DNA from: Curtobacterium sp. A7_M15
GTDB taxonomy: Bacteria; Actinomycetota; Actinomycetes; Actinomycetales; Microbacteriaceae
Direction: 5' to 3'
NCBI RefSeq assembly: GCF_030705415.1
Contig: NZ_JAUZED010000011.1
Span: 1-56,046, forward strand
Length of the DNA: 56,046 bases
In this document: positions 1-7,579 of the stretch, in pieces
Numbering within the stretch: position 1 is the stretch's first letter
Layout: the number at the start of each line of letters is the position of its first letter
The notes under the pieces: generated by a model
Seen by the model: only the letters and a program-made list of their open reading frames with translations
Database searches by the model: none
Told to the model about the DNA's origin: nothing
Program-made: the position numbers and the translations under genes

Positions 1-22
1 CGCGGTGCCGGCTGGCACCGCG
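1..22. terminator. Hairpin downstream of the small membrane protein gene
   Basis: A perfect 9-bp inverted repeat (CGCGGTGCC, loop GGCT, GGCACCGCG) lies just beyond the stop codon of the minus-strand gene ending at 41. No T-tract follows, as is common for hairpins in very GC-rich actinobacteria. It begins at the first base of the window, so the stem could be longer. Confidence 0.5.
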
Positions 23-40
23 CCTCCCGTCCGTCCATGG

Positions 41-349
41 TCACCGACCGATGGTGGAGACCGCACCCGTGTCGTCCGGCTGCTCCGCGTGGGGCGGGGT
101 GAAGACGCCGTCGTACAGGCGGACGGCGCTCCACCCGGCGACGAGCCCGGCCGCCCCGAGCACCGCGGCGACCCACGGCACCACCGCCCACCGGTCCCAG
201 AGCGACGGGACGGCCAGCCACGTCAGGAAGTTCCCCGCGAGGCTGCCCGTCGCCCCGAGCAGGACCGCGGTCCGTCGATCGAGACTGGACAGCGCGAGGG
301 CGATCGTCGTGGCGGCGACCGCGGCCAGGGCGTTGACGAGGTCGAGCAC
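41..349 (-). CDS. Small integral membrane protein (102 aa), unknown function
   Basis: Predicted 102-residue protein, mostly hydrophobic, with about three membrane segments (roughly residues 3-20, 28-47 and 54-74) and a short polar C-tail. The GTG start at 349 is preceded by GGAG overlapping the stop of the hsp20 gene, 11 bases upstream, so the two are probably co-transcribed. That would place it under heat-shock control. I do not recognise a family; it resembles the many small unassigned actinobacterial membrane proteins. Longer readings upstream would run antisense-like through hsp20 and are not supported. Confidence 0.6.
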   Translation of the reverse strand: MLDLVNALAAVAATTIALALSSLDRRTAVLLGATGSLAGNFLTWLAVPSLWDRWAVVPWVAAVLGAAGLVAGWSAVRLYDGVFTPPHAEQPDDTGAVSTIGR

Positions 350-360
350 CGCTGTCGCTC

Positions 361-792
361 CTACTCGCCGGTCCCGACCGCCAGCTGCTCGCGCCCACCG
401 CCCGTGGTGACGGCGATCTTGCGGGGCTTCGCCGACTCCTTGACCGGGATGGTGACGCTCAGCACACCGTTGTCGTACCCGGCCGTGATGCGCTCGGCGT
501 CGAGCCCGTCGCCGAGTGTCAGCTGCCGGACGTACGTGCCGGGCTGACGCTCGCGCGTGAGCCACTGCGAGCCCTCCGGAGCGCCGAGGGTCCGCTCGGC
601 GCGGATGGTCAGGACGGACCCGTCAACGTCGATGTCGACCGAGCCCGGGTCGATGCCCGGCAGGTCGACGTCGAGGACGTAGTGGTCGCCCGTGCGGTAC
701 AGGTCCATCGGCATCGAGCGCGGCCCCGTGGTGCCGAGCAGGGAGCCGGCGAGACGGTCCAGCTCGCGGAACGGGTCGAAGTTCATCGTCAT
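361..792 (-). CDS. hsp20: Small heat-shock protein, Hsp20/alpha-crystallin family
   Basis: 143-residue cytoplasmic chaperone that binds unfolding proteins without ATP. It starts with an amphipathic N-terminal arm (FDPFRELDRLAG) and continues into an alpha-crystallin domain of about residues 35-125. The conserved A-x-x-x-NGVLSVTIPV segment lies near residues 105-118. The start is taken as the ATG at 792, nine bases after GGAG (802-805); a second ATG lies two codons later. An upstream in-frame ATG at 846 would read through the promoter and operators, so it is rejected. Upstream DNA carries an HspR-type site (818-838) and a HrcA-type CIRCE site (850-876). The small membrane gene at 41-349 follows directly. 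Confidence 0.95.
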   Translation of the reverse strand: MTMNFDPFRELDRLAGSLLGTTGPRSMPMDLYRTGDHYVLDVDLPGIDPGSVDIDVDGSVLTIRAERTLGAPEGSQWLTRERQPGTYVRQLTLGDGLDAERITAGYDNGVLSVTIPVKESAKPRKIAVTTGGGREQLAVGTGE

Positions 793-817
793 CGGAATCA
801 ACTCCTTCGTGTCTGCT

Positions 818-838
818 GTTGAGTCCCCTCGACTCAAC
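818..838. promoter_or_regulatory. HAIR element (predicted HspR operator) of hsp20
   Basis: GTTGAGT-N7-ACTCAAC, a perfect 7-bp inverted repeat with the 7-base spacer of the HspR-associated inverted repeat (consensus CTTGAGT-N7-ACTCAAG). It lies between the predicted -10 and the hsp20 start codon, where a bound repressor would block transcription. Confidence 0.85.
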
Positions 839-849
839 TGCGACATGTT

Positions 850-876
850 CTAGCACTCAACCCTGACGAGTGCCAA
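850..876. promoter_or_regulatory. CIRCE element (predicted HrcA operator) overlapping the hsp20 promoter
   Basis: CTAGCACTC-N9-GAGTGCCAA matches the CIRCE consensus TTAGCACTC-N9-GAGTGCTAA closely, with the exact 9-base spacer. On the minus strand it overlaps a plausible promoter: -35 TTGGCA (871-876), 18 bases, -10 TAGAAC (847-852). The operator therefore covers the RNA polymerase site itself. Confidence 0.88.
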
Positions 877-917
877 AAGAACGCTCGGAGTCCGCTCGGA
901 ACTGCGGATCCGCGGGG

Positions 918-1568
918 TCACGCGAGCAGCGGCTCGAGCCGCGCCACCGCACCCCGCAGCAGCGTCAGCGCCTCGCCGGGCGCCTCGATCCGGGACACGG
1001 GCGCCGACAGGGTCAGCCCCGCGACGAGCTGCCCGCCCTCCCCGAGCACCGGCAGCGCCAGGCACCCGAACCCCTTCGCGAAGGCCCCGGTCTGGTGCAC
1101 GGGTCCCCGGCCGCCGACAGCGTGCAGGCGCCCCATCGCGCTCGCGCCCGGCGTCGCTCGGAGCGCGGCCTCGTCCAGCAGGGGGAAGTCCGGGTCGACG
1201 TCGAGGTCCCGGATGCCGGAGGCGTCGTAGCGGGCGAGGTGCACCCCGGCACGGACGGCCGAGCGGACGTCGGCGAGCACCGACCGCACGGCGCGGGGCA
1301 GCGGAGCGGGTGCCGGCTGGCGGGTCATCCCGGCCAGCTCGGCGACCTTGTGCCCGAGGGCGAAGCCGCGCAGGTCGGGCAGGCGCACGAGGTACTCGTC
1401 CTCGACGAGCAGGGTGATGAGCCGGTAGGTCGTCGCCCGCGGCATCCCGAGGACGTCGGAGAGCTGCTGCGCGGTGATGCCCGGGCCGGCGTGCGCGACG
1501 GCTTCCAGCACCGCGAGGGCGTTCTGGACCGCCTTCGGCTGCCGTGCGCGCAGACCGGGTTCGCTCAC
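918..1568 (-). CDS. IclR-family transcriptional regulator
   Basis: 216-residue regulator. An N-terminal winged HTH (about residues 8-65, AQQLSDVLGMPRATTYRLITLL) is followed by a C-terminal effector-binding domain (about 80-216). The GTG start at 1568 overlaps the stop of the upstream APC permease as GTGA, indicating translational coupling. IclR proteins bind small-molecule ligands and often control the catabolic genes beside them. Here the divergent permease/amine-oxidase operon is the natural target, with the palindrome at 3138-3155 as a candidate site. Slightly short for the family (about 250). The ligand is not predictable. Confidence 0.88.
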   Translation of the reverse strand: MSEPGLRARQPKAVQNALAVLEAVAHAGPGITAQQLSDVLGMPRATTYRLITLLVEDEYLVRLPDLRGFALGHKVAELAGMTRQPAPAPLPRAVRSVLADVRSAVRAGVHLARYDASGIRDLDVDPDFPLLDEAALRATPGASAMGRLHAVGGRGPVHQTGAFAKGFGCLALPVLGEGGQLVAGLTLSAPVSRIEAPGEALTLLRGAVARLEPLLA

Positions 1569-3082
1569 CGCACCCCCGTCCCGTGGTCGGGTCCGTCGGC
1601 GGGTCGGGAGGCGCGGAGCAGGTCCGCCTCGACCGGCACGTCGTACACGGCACGGCTCGCGGCCCGTCGCCACGGCCGACGGCGGGTCACCACCAGGAAC
1701 ACGACGACGACCCCGACGACGGTCCCGACCGCGAGGACGACGGCGGGACGGTGCGCGGACGCGGCCTCGACGCCGAGGTAGGTGACCAGGACAGCGGTGA
1801 GCAGTACCCCGGTGGCCGTCGCGACGATCGCGACACCCGTGGTCAGCTCACCGATCCGGCGGAGGAACACCGGGGCCGCGAAGCAGGTCAGGGCGTAGGC
1901 GGCCAGGTACCCGAGTGCGGCGACGACGAGCTCGGCCTCCATCAGGGACCAGGTCGGGATCCCGCTCGCGAGCCCGGCGACCGGGAGCGCGGTGAGCACC
2001 GTGCACGCGAGGACGCCGGCGACGAAGGGCGTCCGGAAGCGCGGGGACGCCCGTCCGAGCACCCGGGGGAGGACCCCCTCGCGGCCCATCGCGAACAGGA
2101 CGCGCACGAGTGCGGTGGTCGAGGCGATCGCGCAGGCGGCGAACGAGGCGGCGATGCCGAGGTCGAGGACCCAGCCGATCCACTGCGCGCCGGAGGCGTT
2201 CGCGAGCTCGTTCACGGGCGAGGCACTGTCGGCGAGGTCGGCGTCCATCGCAGCGAACCCGAGTTGCTGCGCCGCCGCACTCGCGAGGTAGAGGGCGCCG
2301 GCGACGAGGACCGTCCACGAGATCGCGCGGGGGATCGTGGCGAAGGGTCGACGCGCCTCCACACCGAGGACCGAGGCGCTCTCGAAGCCGACGAACGCGG
2401 TCACGGCGAGGGCGGTCCCCACGGCGAACGGCGCCGGCGCGGTCGGGCCGAGCGCCACCGCCGAGGCGTCCACGGGGTGCAGCCGGGCGACCAGCGCCAC
2501 GATGAGCACGACGATGACCGCGACCGACAACGTCTCGACGAGCAGGGTCAGCCGTGTCGACACCCGGACGCCGAGGGCGATCACGGCGAACACGGCCGCC
2601 CCCGTCACCACGATGACGATGACGGTGACGAGGGCGCTCCCGGCCGCGGACGGGACGAACCGGGACAGCAGGTAGTCGAGGTAGTAGCCGCTCCCCGTCA
2701 GGGAGAACATCGCGATGAACCCGTAGCCGAGCAGCAGTCCTGCCCCGGCGACGACGCCCGCGACCGGCCCGAGGCCGAGCGAGACGTACGTGTAGAGCGA
2801 CCCGGTGCCGGCGACGCGTCGGACGAACTGGTTCACCGTGCGGCCGACGAGGAACGACAGCGCCATCGCGGCGAGCAGCGACCACGTGGCACCCTGTCCG
2901 GCGACGGTCGCGACGAGCACCGGGATCGTGGTCGCCGCGGCGGACGGGGCGACCGCGGAGACCGACTGCGCGAGGACGTCGACGGGCCCGACGCTGCGGC
3001 GCGAGAGGCCGTCGACGGGGGAACGTGTGCCGACGCCGGGCACCCGTGGCGGGTCGGCGATGGCACGGTCGAGCGCGGTCAT
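1565..3082 (-). CDS. APC-family amino acid/amine permease
   Basis: 505-residue inner-membrane transporter with about 12 hydrophobic segments. The APC signature occurs near the N-terminus (VGPVDVLAQSVSAVAPSAA), followed by GTGSLYTYVSLGLGP and FVGFESASVLGVEARRPFATIPRAI in the middle. APC transporters move amino acids or amines by proton symport or exchange. The ATG at 3082 is chosen because the N-terminal signature begins soon after it. First gene of a two-gene minus-strand operon with the IclR regulator and divergent from a second APC permease, so both probably serve the same substrate class as the amine oxidase. Confidence 0.9.
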   Translation of the reverse strand: MTALDRAIADPPRVPGVGTRSPVDGLSRRSVGPVDVLAQSVSAVAPSAAATTIPVLVATVAGQGATWSLLAAMALSFLVGRTVNQFVRRVAGTGSLYTYVSLGLGPVAGVVAGAGLLLGYGFIAMFSLTGSGYYLDYLLSRFVPSAAGSALVTVIVIVVTGAAVFAVIALGVRVSTRLTLLVETLSVAVIVVLIVALVARLHPVDASAVALGPTAPAPFAVGTALAVTAFVGFESASVLGVEARRPFATIPRAISWTVLVAGALYLASAAAQQLGFAAMDADLADSASPVNELANASGAQWIGWVLDLGIAASFAACAIASTTALVRVLFAMGREGVLPRVLGRASPRFRTPFVAGVLACTVLTALPVAGLASGIPTWSLMEAELVVAALGYLAAYALTCFAAPVFLRRIGELTTGVAIVATATGVLLTAVLVTYLGVEAASAHRPAVVLAVGTVVGVVVVFLVVTRRRPWRRAASRAVYDVPVEADLLRASRPADGPDHGTGVR

Positions 3083-3137
3083 GCGGCAACCGTACGGCGA
3101 TGGCGTTGCCCCGGTGTGCCGACCGTGTTTCGCGGGC

Positions 3138-3155
3138 GTCTCGTGCAAACGAGAC
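3138..3155. promoter_or_regulatory. Palindrome between divergent permease operons, candidate IclR site
   Basis: GTCTCGT-GCAA-ACGAGAC is a perfect 7-bp inverted repeat in the 202-base divergent region between the two permease genes. Size and placement suit a regulator acting on both operons. The IclR protein encoded at the end of the minus operon is the obvious candidate; this is inferred from position. Confidence 0.5.
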
Positions 3156-3284
3156 ATCGTGCTCAGGGTCGTCCCATTCGGGTGCGAGCGGGTTTCACGC
3201 GGGCGGAACGGGGCCGCAACGGTGGCGCGGGACGGTGGTCGCACGCCACCCGGCACCCCCTCCCACCCGAACCGGAAGGTCACG

Positions 3285-4778
3285 ATGTCCAGCATCACGA
3301 AGGACCCCGCGTCACTCGGAGCCGTCCCCGCGCCGCAGCGGACGATGCGCGGCTCGCTCGGCGTCACCGCGATCGTGTTCATGGTCGTCGCGGCCGCCGC
3401 CCCGCTCACCGTCGTCGGGGGCGCCGCCCCGCTCGGCATGCTCCTCGGCAACGGCGTGGGCTTCCCGTCGCTGTACGCGATCTCGGCCGTCGTCCTGCTG
3501 CTGTTCTCGGTCGGCCTCGCCGCGATGACGCGGCACGTGCCACGGCCGGGTGCGTTCTTCACGTTCGTCGGCCACGGCCTCGGACGTCCGGCCGGTGCCG
3601 GTGCGGCGACCTTGGCGCTGCTGACGTACACGACGATCCAGGTCAGCGTGCACGGGTACATCGGGTACCTGCTGGGCGTGACGGTCACGGGCCTCGGCGG
3701 GCCGGACATCCCCTGGTACGTCTGGTCGCTCGTCGTGGTGGCGCTCGTCGGGGTCCTCGGCTACCGGCACATCGACCTGTCGAGCAAGGTCCTCGGCGTC
3801 CTGCTCGTCGGCGAGGTCGGCATCGTGCTCGTCCTCGTCGCCGCCGTGGTGGTCCGCGGTGGTGCGGACGGACTCTCCCTCGCCCCCTTCGAGCCGACGC
3901 AGATCGTGTCCGGGTCGCCCGGAGTCGGCCTGATGTTCGCGATCGCGGCCTTCATCGGGTTCGAGGCGACGGCGATCTTCCGCGACGAGGCGAAGGACCC
4001 GGAGCGCACGATCCCGCGGGCGACCTACACGGCCGTGATCGGCATCGGGGTGTTCTACACGCTCGCGTCCTGGGGACTCGTGATGGCCTGGGGTCCCGAC
4101 GGTGTCCTCGCCGAGGCCGCGAAGGACCCGGGATCGCTCATCCTCACCACCGCGGCTCGGTACATCGGCACCGCCGGCGAAGCCGTGCTCAACGTGCTGC
4201 TGCTGACGAGCATGTTCGCCTGCGTCCTCTCCTTCCACAACGTCATCACGCGGTACCAGCACTCGATGGCGAACGCGTCGCTGCTCCCGGGCCGCCTCGG
4301 CGACGTGCACCGACGGCACGCGTCCCCGCACACCTCGAGCGTCGTGCAGACCGTGACCGCGGCCGTCCTCATGGTCCTGTTCGCGGTGCTCGGACTCGAC
4401 CCGGTGCTGCAGGTGTTCAGCTGGTTCGCCGGCGTCGCCACCCTCGGTGTCGCGGTCCTGATGGCCGCGACGAGCCTGGCGGTCATCGTGTACTTCCGCC
4501 GCAACCGGGCCGACCGACGCATCTGGAACACGGTGGTCGCGCCGAGCCTCGGGTTCGTCGGACTCATCGCCTCGGCCGTCCTCATCTGGGTGAACTTCCC
4601 GACGCTCGTCGGTGACGTCGACGCCTCCGGGGCGAGCGTCTTCGGCGTGGTGAGCATCGTCCTCACCGGCCTCGTCGTGGTGGTCCCTGCCATCGGCGTG
4701 GTGCAGGCGGTGGTGCTGCGCCGCCGCAGCCGCGTGCGCTACGAGCAGATGCTCGACCGCCTCGCCACCGAGAGCTGA
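3285..4778 (+). CDS. APC-family amino acid/amine permease
   Basis: 497-residue membrane transporter with about 12 membrane segments. Near the N-terminus it has VVAAAAPLTVVGGAAPLGML, then RPGAFFTFVGHGLGRP. The central FIGFEATAIFRDEAKDPERTIPRATY is the APC-superfamily helix-6/loop signature. The ATG at 3285 follows GGAAGG. It lies 78 bases before the copper amine oxidase, in the same direction. By association it probably imports the amine that the oxidase degrades, such as phenylethylamine, tyramine or histamine. Substrate is inferred from neighbours only. Confidence 0.9.
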   Translation: MSSITKDPASLGAVPAPQRTMRGSLGVTAIVFMVVAAAAPLTVVGGAAPLGMLLGNGVGFPSLYAISAVVLLLFSVGLAAMTRHVPRPGAFFTFVGHGLGRPAGAGAATLALLTYTTIQVSVHGYIGYLLGVTVTGLGGPDIPWYVWSLVVVALVGVLGYRHIDLSSKVLGVLLVGEVGIVLVLVAAVVVRGGADGLSLAPFEPTQIVSGSPGVGLMFAIAAFIGFEATAIFRDEAKDPERTIPRATYTAVIGIGVFYTLASWGLVMAWGPDGVLAEAAKDPGSLILTTAARYIGTAGEAVLNVLLLTSMFACVLSFHNVITRYQHSMANASLLPGRLGDVHRRHASPHTSSVVQTVTAAVLMVLFAVLGLDPVLQVFSWFAGVATLGVAVLMAATSLAVIVYFRRNRADRRIWNTVVAPSLGFVGLIASAVLIWVNFPTLVGDVDASGASVFGVVSIVLTGLVVVVPAIGVVQAVVLRRRSRVRYEQMLDRLATES

Positions 4779-4790
4779 CCGGACCGACCC

Positions 4791-4803
4791 GACCCGCGCC
4801 TCC
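4791..4803 (+). repeat. 3-prime-end repeat element, copy 1
   Basis: GACCCGCGCCTCC, 12 bases after the permease stop codon. The same 13-mer occurs just beyond the stops of several other genes in the window (9498, 19635, 29683, 38180/38199). See the findings. Confidence 0.45.
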
Positions 4804-4856
4804 AGGCCCACCGACCCGACCCACGCACGACGCACCGCGCAAGGAGCACGACGCAC

Positions 4857-6893
4857 ATGACCATCACCGACCCGACCACCGACACCCGGACCACCGCCCA
4901 CCCGCTCGGCAGCCTGACGGCCGACGAGTTCACCGCGGTCCGCGACCTCGTCACCGCACAGCCGGACTGGACCGACACCACGCGCTTCGCCTACGTCGGC
5001 CTCGAGGAGCCGCACAAGCAGGAGGTCCTGGCGTGGCAGGCCGGGGACGGCCCCCTGCCCGACCGCACGGCACGCGTGATGCTCCTCGACATGGCGACCG
5101 GCCGCTCGACCGACCGCGTCGTGTCGATCACCACGGGGGCGGTCCTGCGCACCGACGTGCTGGACGGATCCCGTGGGCAGCTGCCCGTCCTCATCGAGGA
5201 GTTCGACGCGGTCGGCGAGATCGCGAACGCGGACGAGCGCTGGGTCGCCGCCCTGGCGAAGCGCGGCCTGTCCGCCGACGAGGTCAAGTGCGTCCCGCTG
5301 TCCGCCGGGTACTACGACTACCCGGAGGAGGTGGGGCGCCGCATCCTGCGCGTCCTCGCCTTCAAGCAGGACCACCCGGCCGACCACGTGTGGGCGCACC
5401 CCGTCGACGGGCTGTCGGCCTACGTCGACGCGGCCAACCGGACCGTGACGCGGATCGTCGACGTGGCGGACATGCCCGTCCCGACGACCTCCGGCAACTT
5501 CGACGACCCGGCGGTGCAGGGCGAACCGCTCGACCTCAAGCCGATCGTCATCACCCAGCCCGAGGGGCCGTCGTTCCGCGTCGACGGCGAGTTCGTCGAG
5601 TGGGCGAACTGGCGGTTCCAGGTCGGCTTCGACGCCCGCGAGGGGCTCGTCCTGCGCCAGCTGTCGTGGCAGGACGGCGAGCGGTTGCGGCCCGTCGTCT
5701 ACCGGGCGTCGATCGACGAGATGCTCGTGCCGTACGGCGACCCGTCGCCCGTGCGGTTCTGGCAGAACTACTTCGACACCGGCGAGTACCTGTTCGGACG
5801 GTTCACGAACTCGCTCGAGCTCGGCTGCGACTGCGTCGGCGAGATCAGGTACTTCGACGCCGTGCTGGCCGACGAACTCGGCAACCCGCAGACGATCCGC
5901 AACGGCATCTGCATGCACGAGGAGGACTTCGGCACGCTCTGGAAGCACGGTGACATCTACACCGGCTCGCAGGAGGTCCGTCGATCCCGCCGCCTGGTGA
6001 TCTCCTTCTTCACCACCGTCGGCAACTACGACTACGGCTTCTACTGGTACCTGTACCTCGACGGCACGATCGAGTGCGAGGCGAAGCTCACCGGCGTGCT
6101 CTTCACGTCGTCGTACCCGGGTCGCTCCGCCGACGGTGCGGACTACCCGTACGCGTCGGAGGTCGCTCCCGGCCTCGGTGCCCCGTACCACCAGCACCTG
6201 TTCTCGGCACGGCTGGACATGATGGTCGACGGGTTGTCGAACGCCGTGGACGAGGTCGACGCGGTCCGCGTGCCGGTCGGGCCGGGCAACGAGCACGGCA
6301 ACGCGTTCACCAAGTCCGTCACCCGGATCGCGTCGGAGTCGACGTCCGGGCGGCTGGCCGACGCCTCGAAGGCGCGCACGTGGTTCATCTCGAACACCGA
6401 GGAGCGCAACCACCTCGACCGCCCCACCGGCTACGTGCTCTACCCGCAGGACGCCCCGGTGCTGCTCGCCGACGACTCGTCCTCGGTCGCGTCCCGTGCG
6501 GAGTTCGCCCGCAAGCACCTGTACGTCACGCAGTACGACCCGGCGGAGCGCTTCGCCGCGGGCGACTTCGTGCACCAGAACCCCGGGGGCGACGGTGTCG
6601 CCCGGTACGTGCAGGACGACCGGTCGCTCGACGGCGAGGACATCGTGCTCTGGCACACCTTCGGCCCGACGCACTTCCCGCGGCCCGAGGACTGGCCCGT
6701 CATGCCGGTCGACTACGCCAAGTTCACGCTCAAGCCCTACGGGTTCTTCCCGCGCAACCCTGCCCTGAACGTGCCGGCCGCCATCGGCTCGACGGCCGCG
6801 TCGCACTGCTCGCACCACGCCTCCGGTGGGGTCGAGGCGGCGCACGAGGCAACCGAGCACCAGCACGACCACGCCCACGGGCACGGACACTGA
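4857..6893 (+). CDS. tynA: Copper-containing primary-amine oxidase (phenylethylamine/tyramine type)
   Basis: 678-residue topaquinone enzyme that oxidises primary amines to aldehyde, ammonia and hydrogen peroxide. The cofactor tyrosine is Tyr391 in T-x-x-N-Y-D-Y. The catalytic-base Asp is Asp307 in YFDTGEYLFG. Copper ligands His445 and His447 lie in HQHLFSARLDM, with a third His near 606 (GPTHFPRPEDWP). Length and motifs match Arthrobacter-type phenylethylamine oxidase. Unusually, the C-terminus ends in a tail of alternating His residues (HEATEHQHDHAHGHGH). It follows a permease and is one base from the next gene, so the three form an operon for amine use as carbon and nitrogen source. The exact amine is not predictable. 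Confidence 0.95.
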   Translation: MTITDPTTDTRTTAHPLGSLTADEFTAVRDLVTAQPDWTDTTRFAYVGLEEPHKQEVLAWQAGDGPLPDRTARVMLLDMATGRSTDRVVSITTGAVLRTDVLDGSRGQLPVLIEEFDAVGEIANADERWVAALAKRGLSADEVKCVPLSAGYYDYPEEVGRRILRVLAFKQDHPADHVWAHPVDGLSAYVDAANRTVTRIVDVADMPVPTTSGNFDDPAVQGEPLDLKPIVITQPEGPSFRVDGEFVEWANWRFQVGFDAREGLVLRQLSWQDGERLRPVVYRASIDEMLVPYGDPSPVRFWQNYFDTGEYLFGRFTNSLELGCDCVGEIRYFDAVLADELGNPQTIRNGICMHEEDFGTLWKHGDIYTGSQEVRRSRRLVISFFTTVGNYDYGFYWYLYLDGTIECEAKLTGVLFTSSYPGRSADGADYPYASEVAPGLGAPYHQHLFSARLDMMVDGLSNAVDEVDAVRVPVGPGNEHGNAFTKSVTRIASESTSGRLADASKARTWFISNTEERNHLDRPTGYVLYPQDAPVLLADDSSSVASRAEFARKHLYVTQYDPAERFAAGDFVHQNPGGDGVARYVQDDRSLDGEDIVLWHTFGPTHFPRPEDWPVMPVDYAKFTLKPYGFFPRNPALNVPAAIGSTAASHCSHHASGGVEAAHEATEHQHDHAHGHGH

Positions 6894-6894
6894 C

Positions 6895-7470
6895 GTGACC
6901 GACGTGCTCGGCCTCGCCGCCATCGTGCCGGCGTCGGCCGGAGCCTGCTGCACGGTCGGGGCCTGGCGCCCCGGCCGTGCGGTCGACGTGCTCGCTGCGG
7001 TCGCGATGGTCGCGGCGATGCTGGACGGGACCTTCGGGCCCCGGGTCCTCCCCGGCGTGGTCTGGTTCGTGGTGCTCGCGCTGCTCGCGGTCGCGGTGGC
7101 CGCCGTGCACCGGTTCCAGTCGGGAGGGGCCGGGAGGCGCGGCTCGACCCCGGCGGACCGGCGCGCGTCGGTGCACGGCAGGTTCGGACGACTGCACGCG
7201 GCGCTCGGTCTGCTCGCGATGGGCGCGCTGGGAATGGGCGGGATGGGGGACACCGCGGGGCACGGTGCCGGGACGGTCGGCACGCACCAGCACCTCGGGG
7301 CCGTCGCGGCCACCTGGCACCTCGTGCTGGTGGCGCTCGCCGTCGGTCACCTGGTCCTGACGGCCCGGATGCTGCGCGACGGCGTGCGGCACCGGGCTCC
7401 CGCGCTCGGACTCGTCGAGACGCTGGCGATGGGGGTCGCCGTCGCCGTGATGGCGGTGGCGATGCTGTGA
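6895..7470 (+). CDS. DUF5134-like integral membrane protein with Met/His-rich segment
   Basis: 191-residue protein with about six hydrophobic helices. The GTG start lies one base after the amine oxidase stop, so translation is coupled. A central segment (around residues 95-125) is rich in Met, Gly and His (MGALGMGGMGDT, then GTHQHLG), followed by a His-containing helix (TWHLVLVALAVGH). It resembles the actinobacterial DUF5134 family, whose function is unknown. Tight coupling to a copper enzyme with a His-rich tail suggests a metal-related role; this is inference. Confidence 0.75.
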   Translation: MTDVLGLAAIVPASAGACCTVGAWRPGRAVDVLAAVAMVAAMLDGTFGPRVLPGVVWFVVLALLAVAVAAVHRFQSGGAGRRGSTPADRRASVHGRFGRLHAALGLLAMGALGMGGMGDTAGHGAGTVGTHQHLGAVAATWHLVLVALAVGHLVLTARMLRDGVRHRAPALGLVETLAMGVAVAVMAVAML

Positions 7471-7579
7471 AGCCCGAGTCCTGCCTGTGAAACGGTGACG
7501 CGGACCGCCGAGCAGGAGGGAACCTCGACGGGCAGCACTCACCACGCTCGCCCACCGGATCAGGAACCGAGGTCGCACC

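Noticed and set aside
1544..7313. Very long open frames (over 1000 codons) on both strands across the permease/amine-oxidase region
   Set aside because: They are shadows of real genes in GC-rich DNA; their products are Arg/Pro/Ala/His-rich, lack motifs, and run through promoters and operators.
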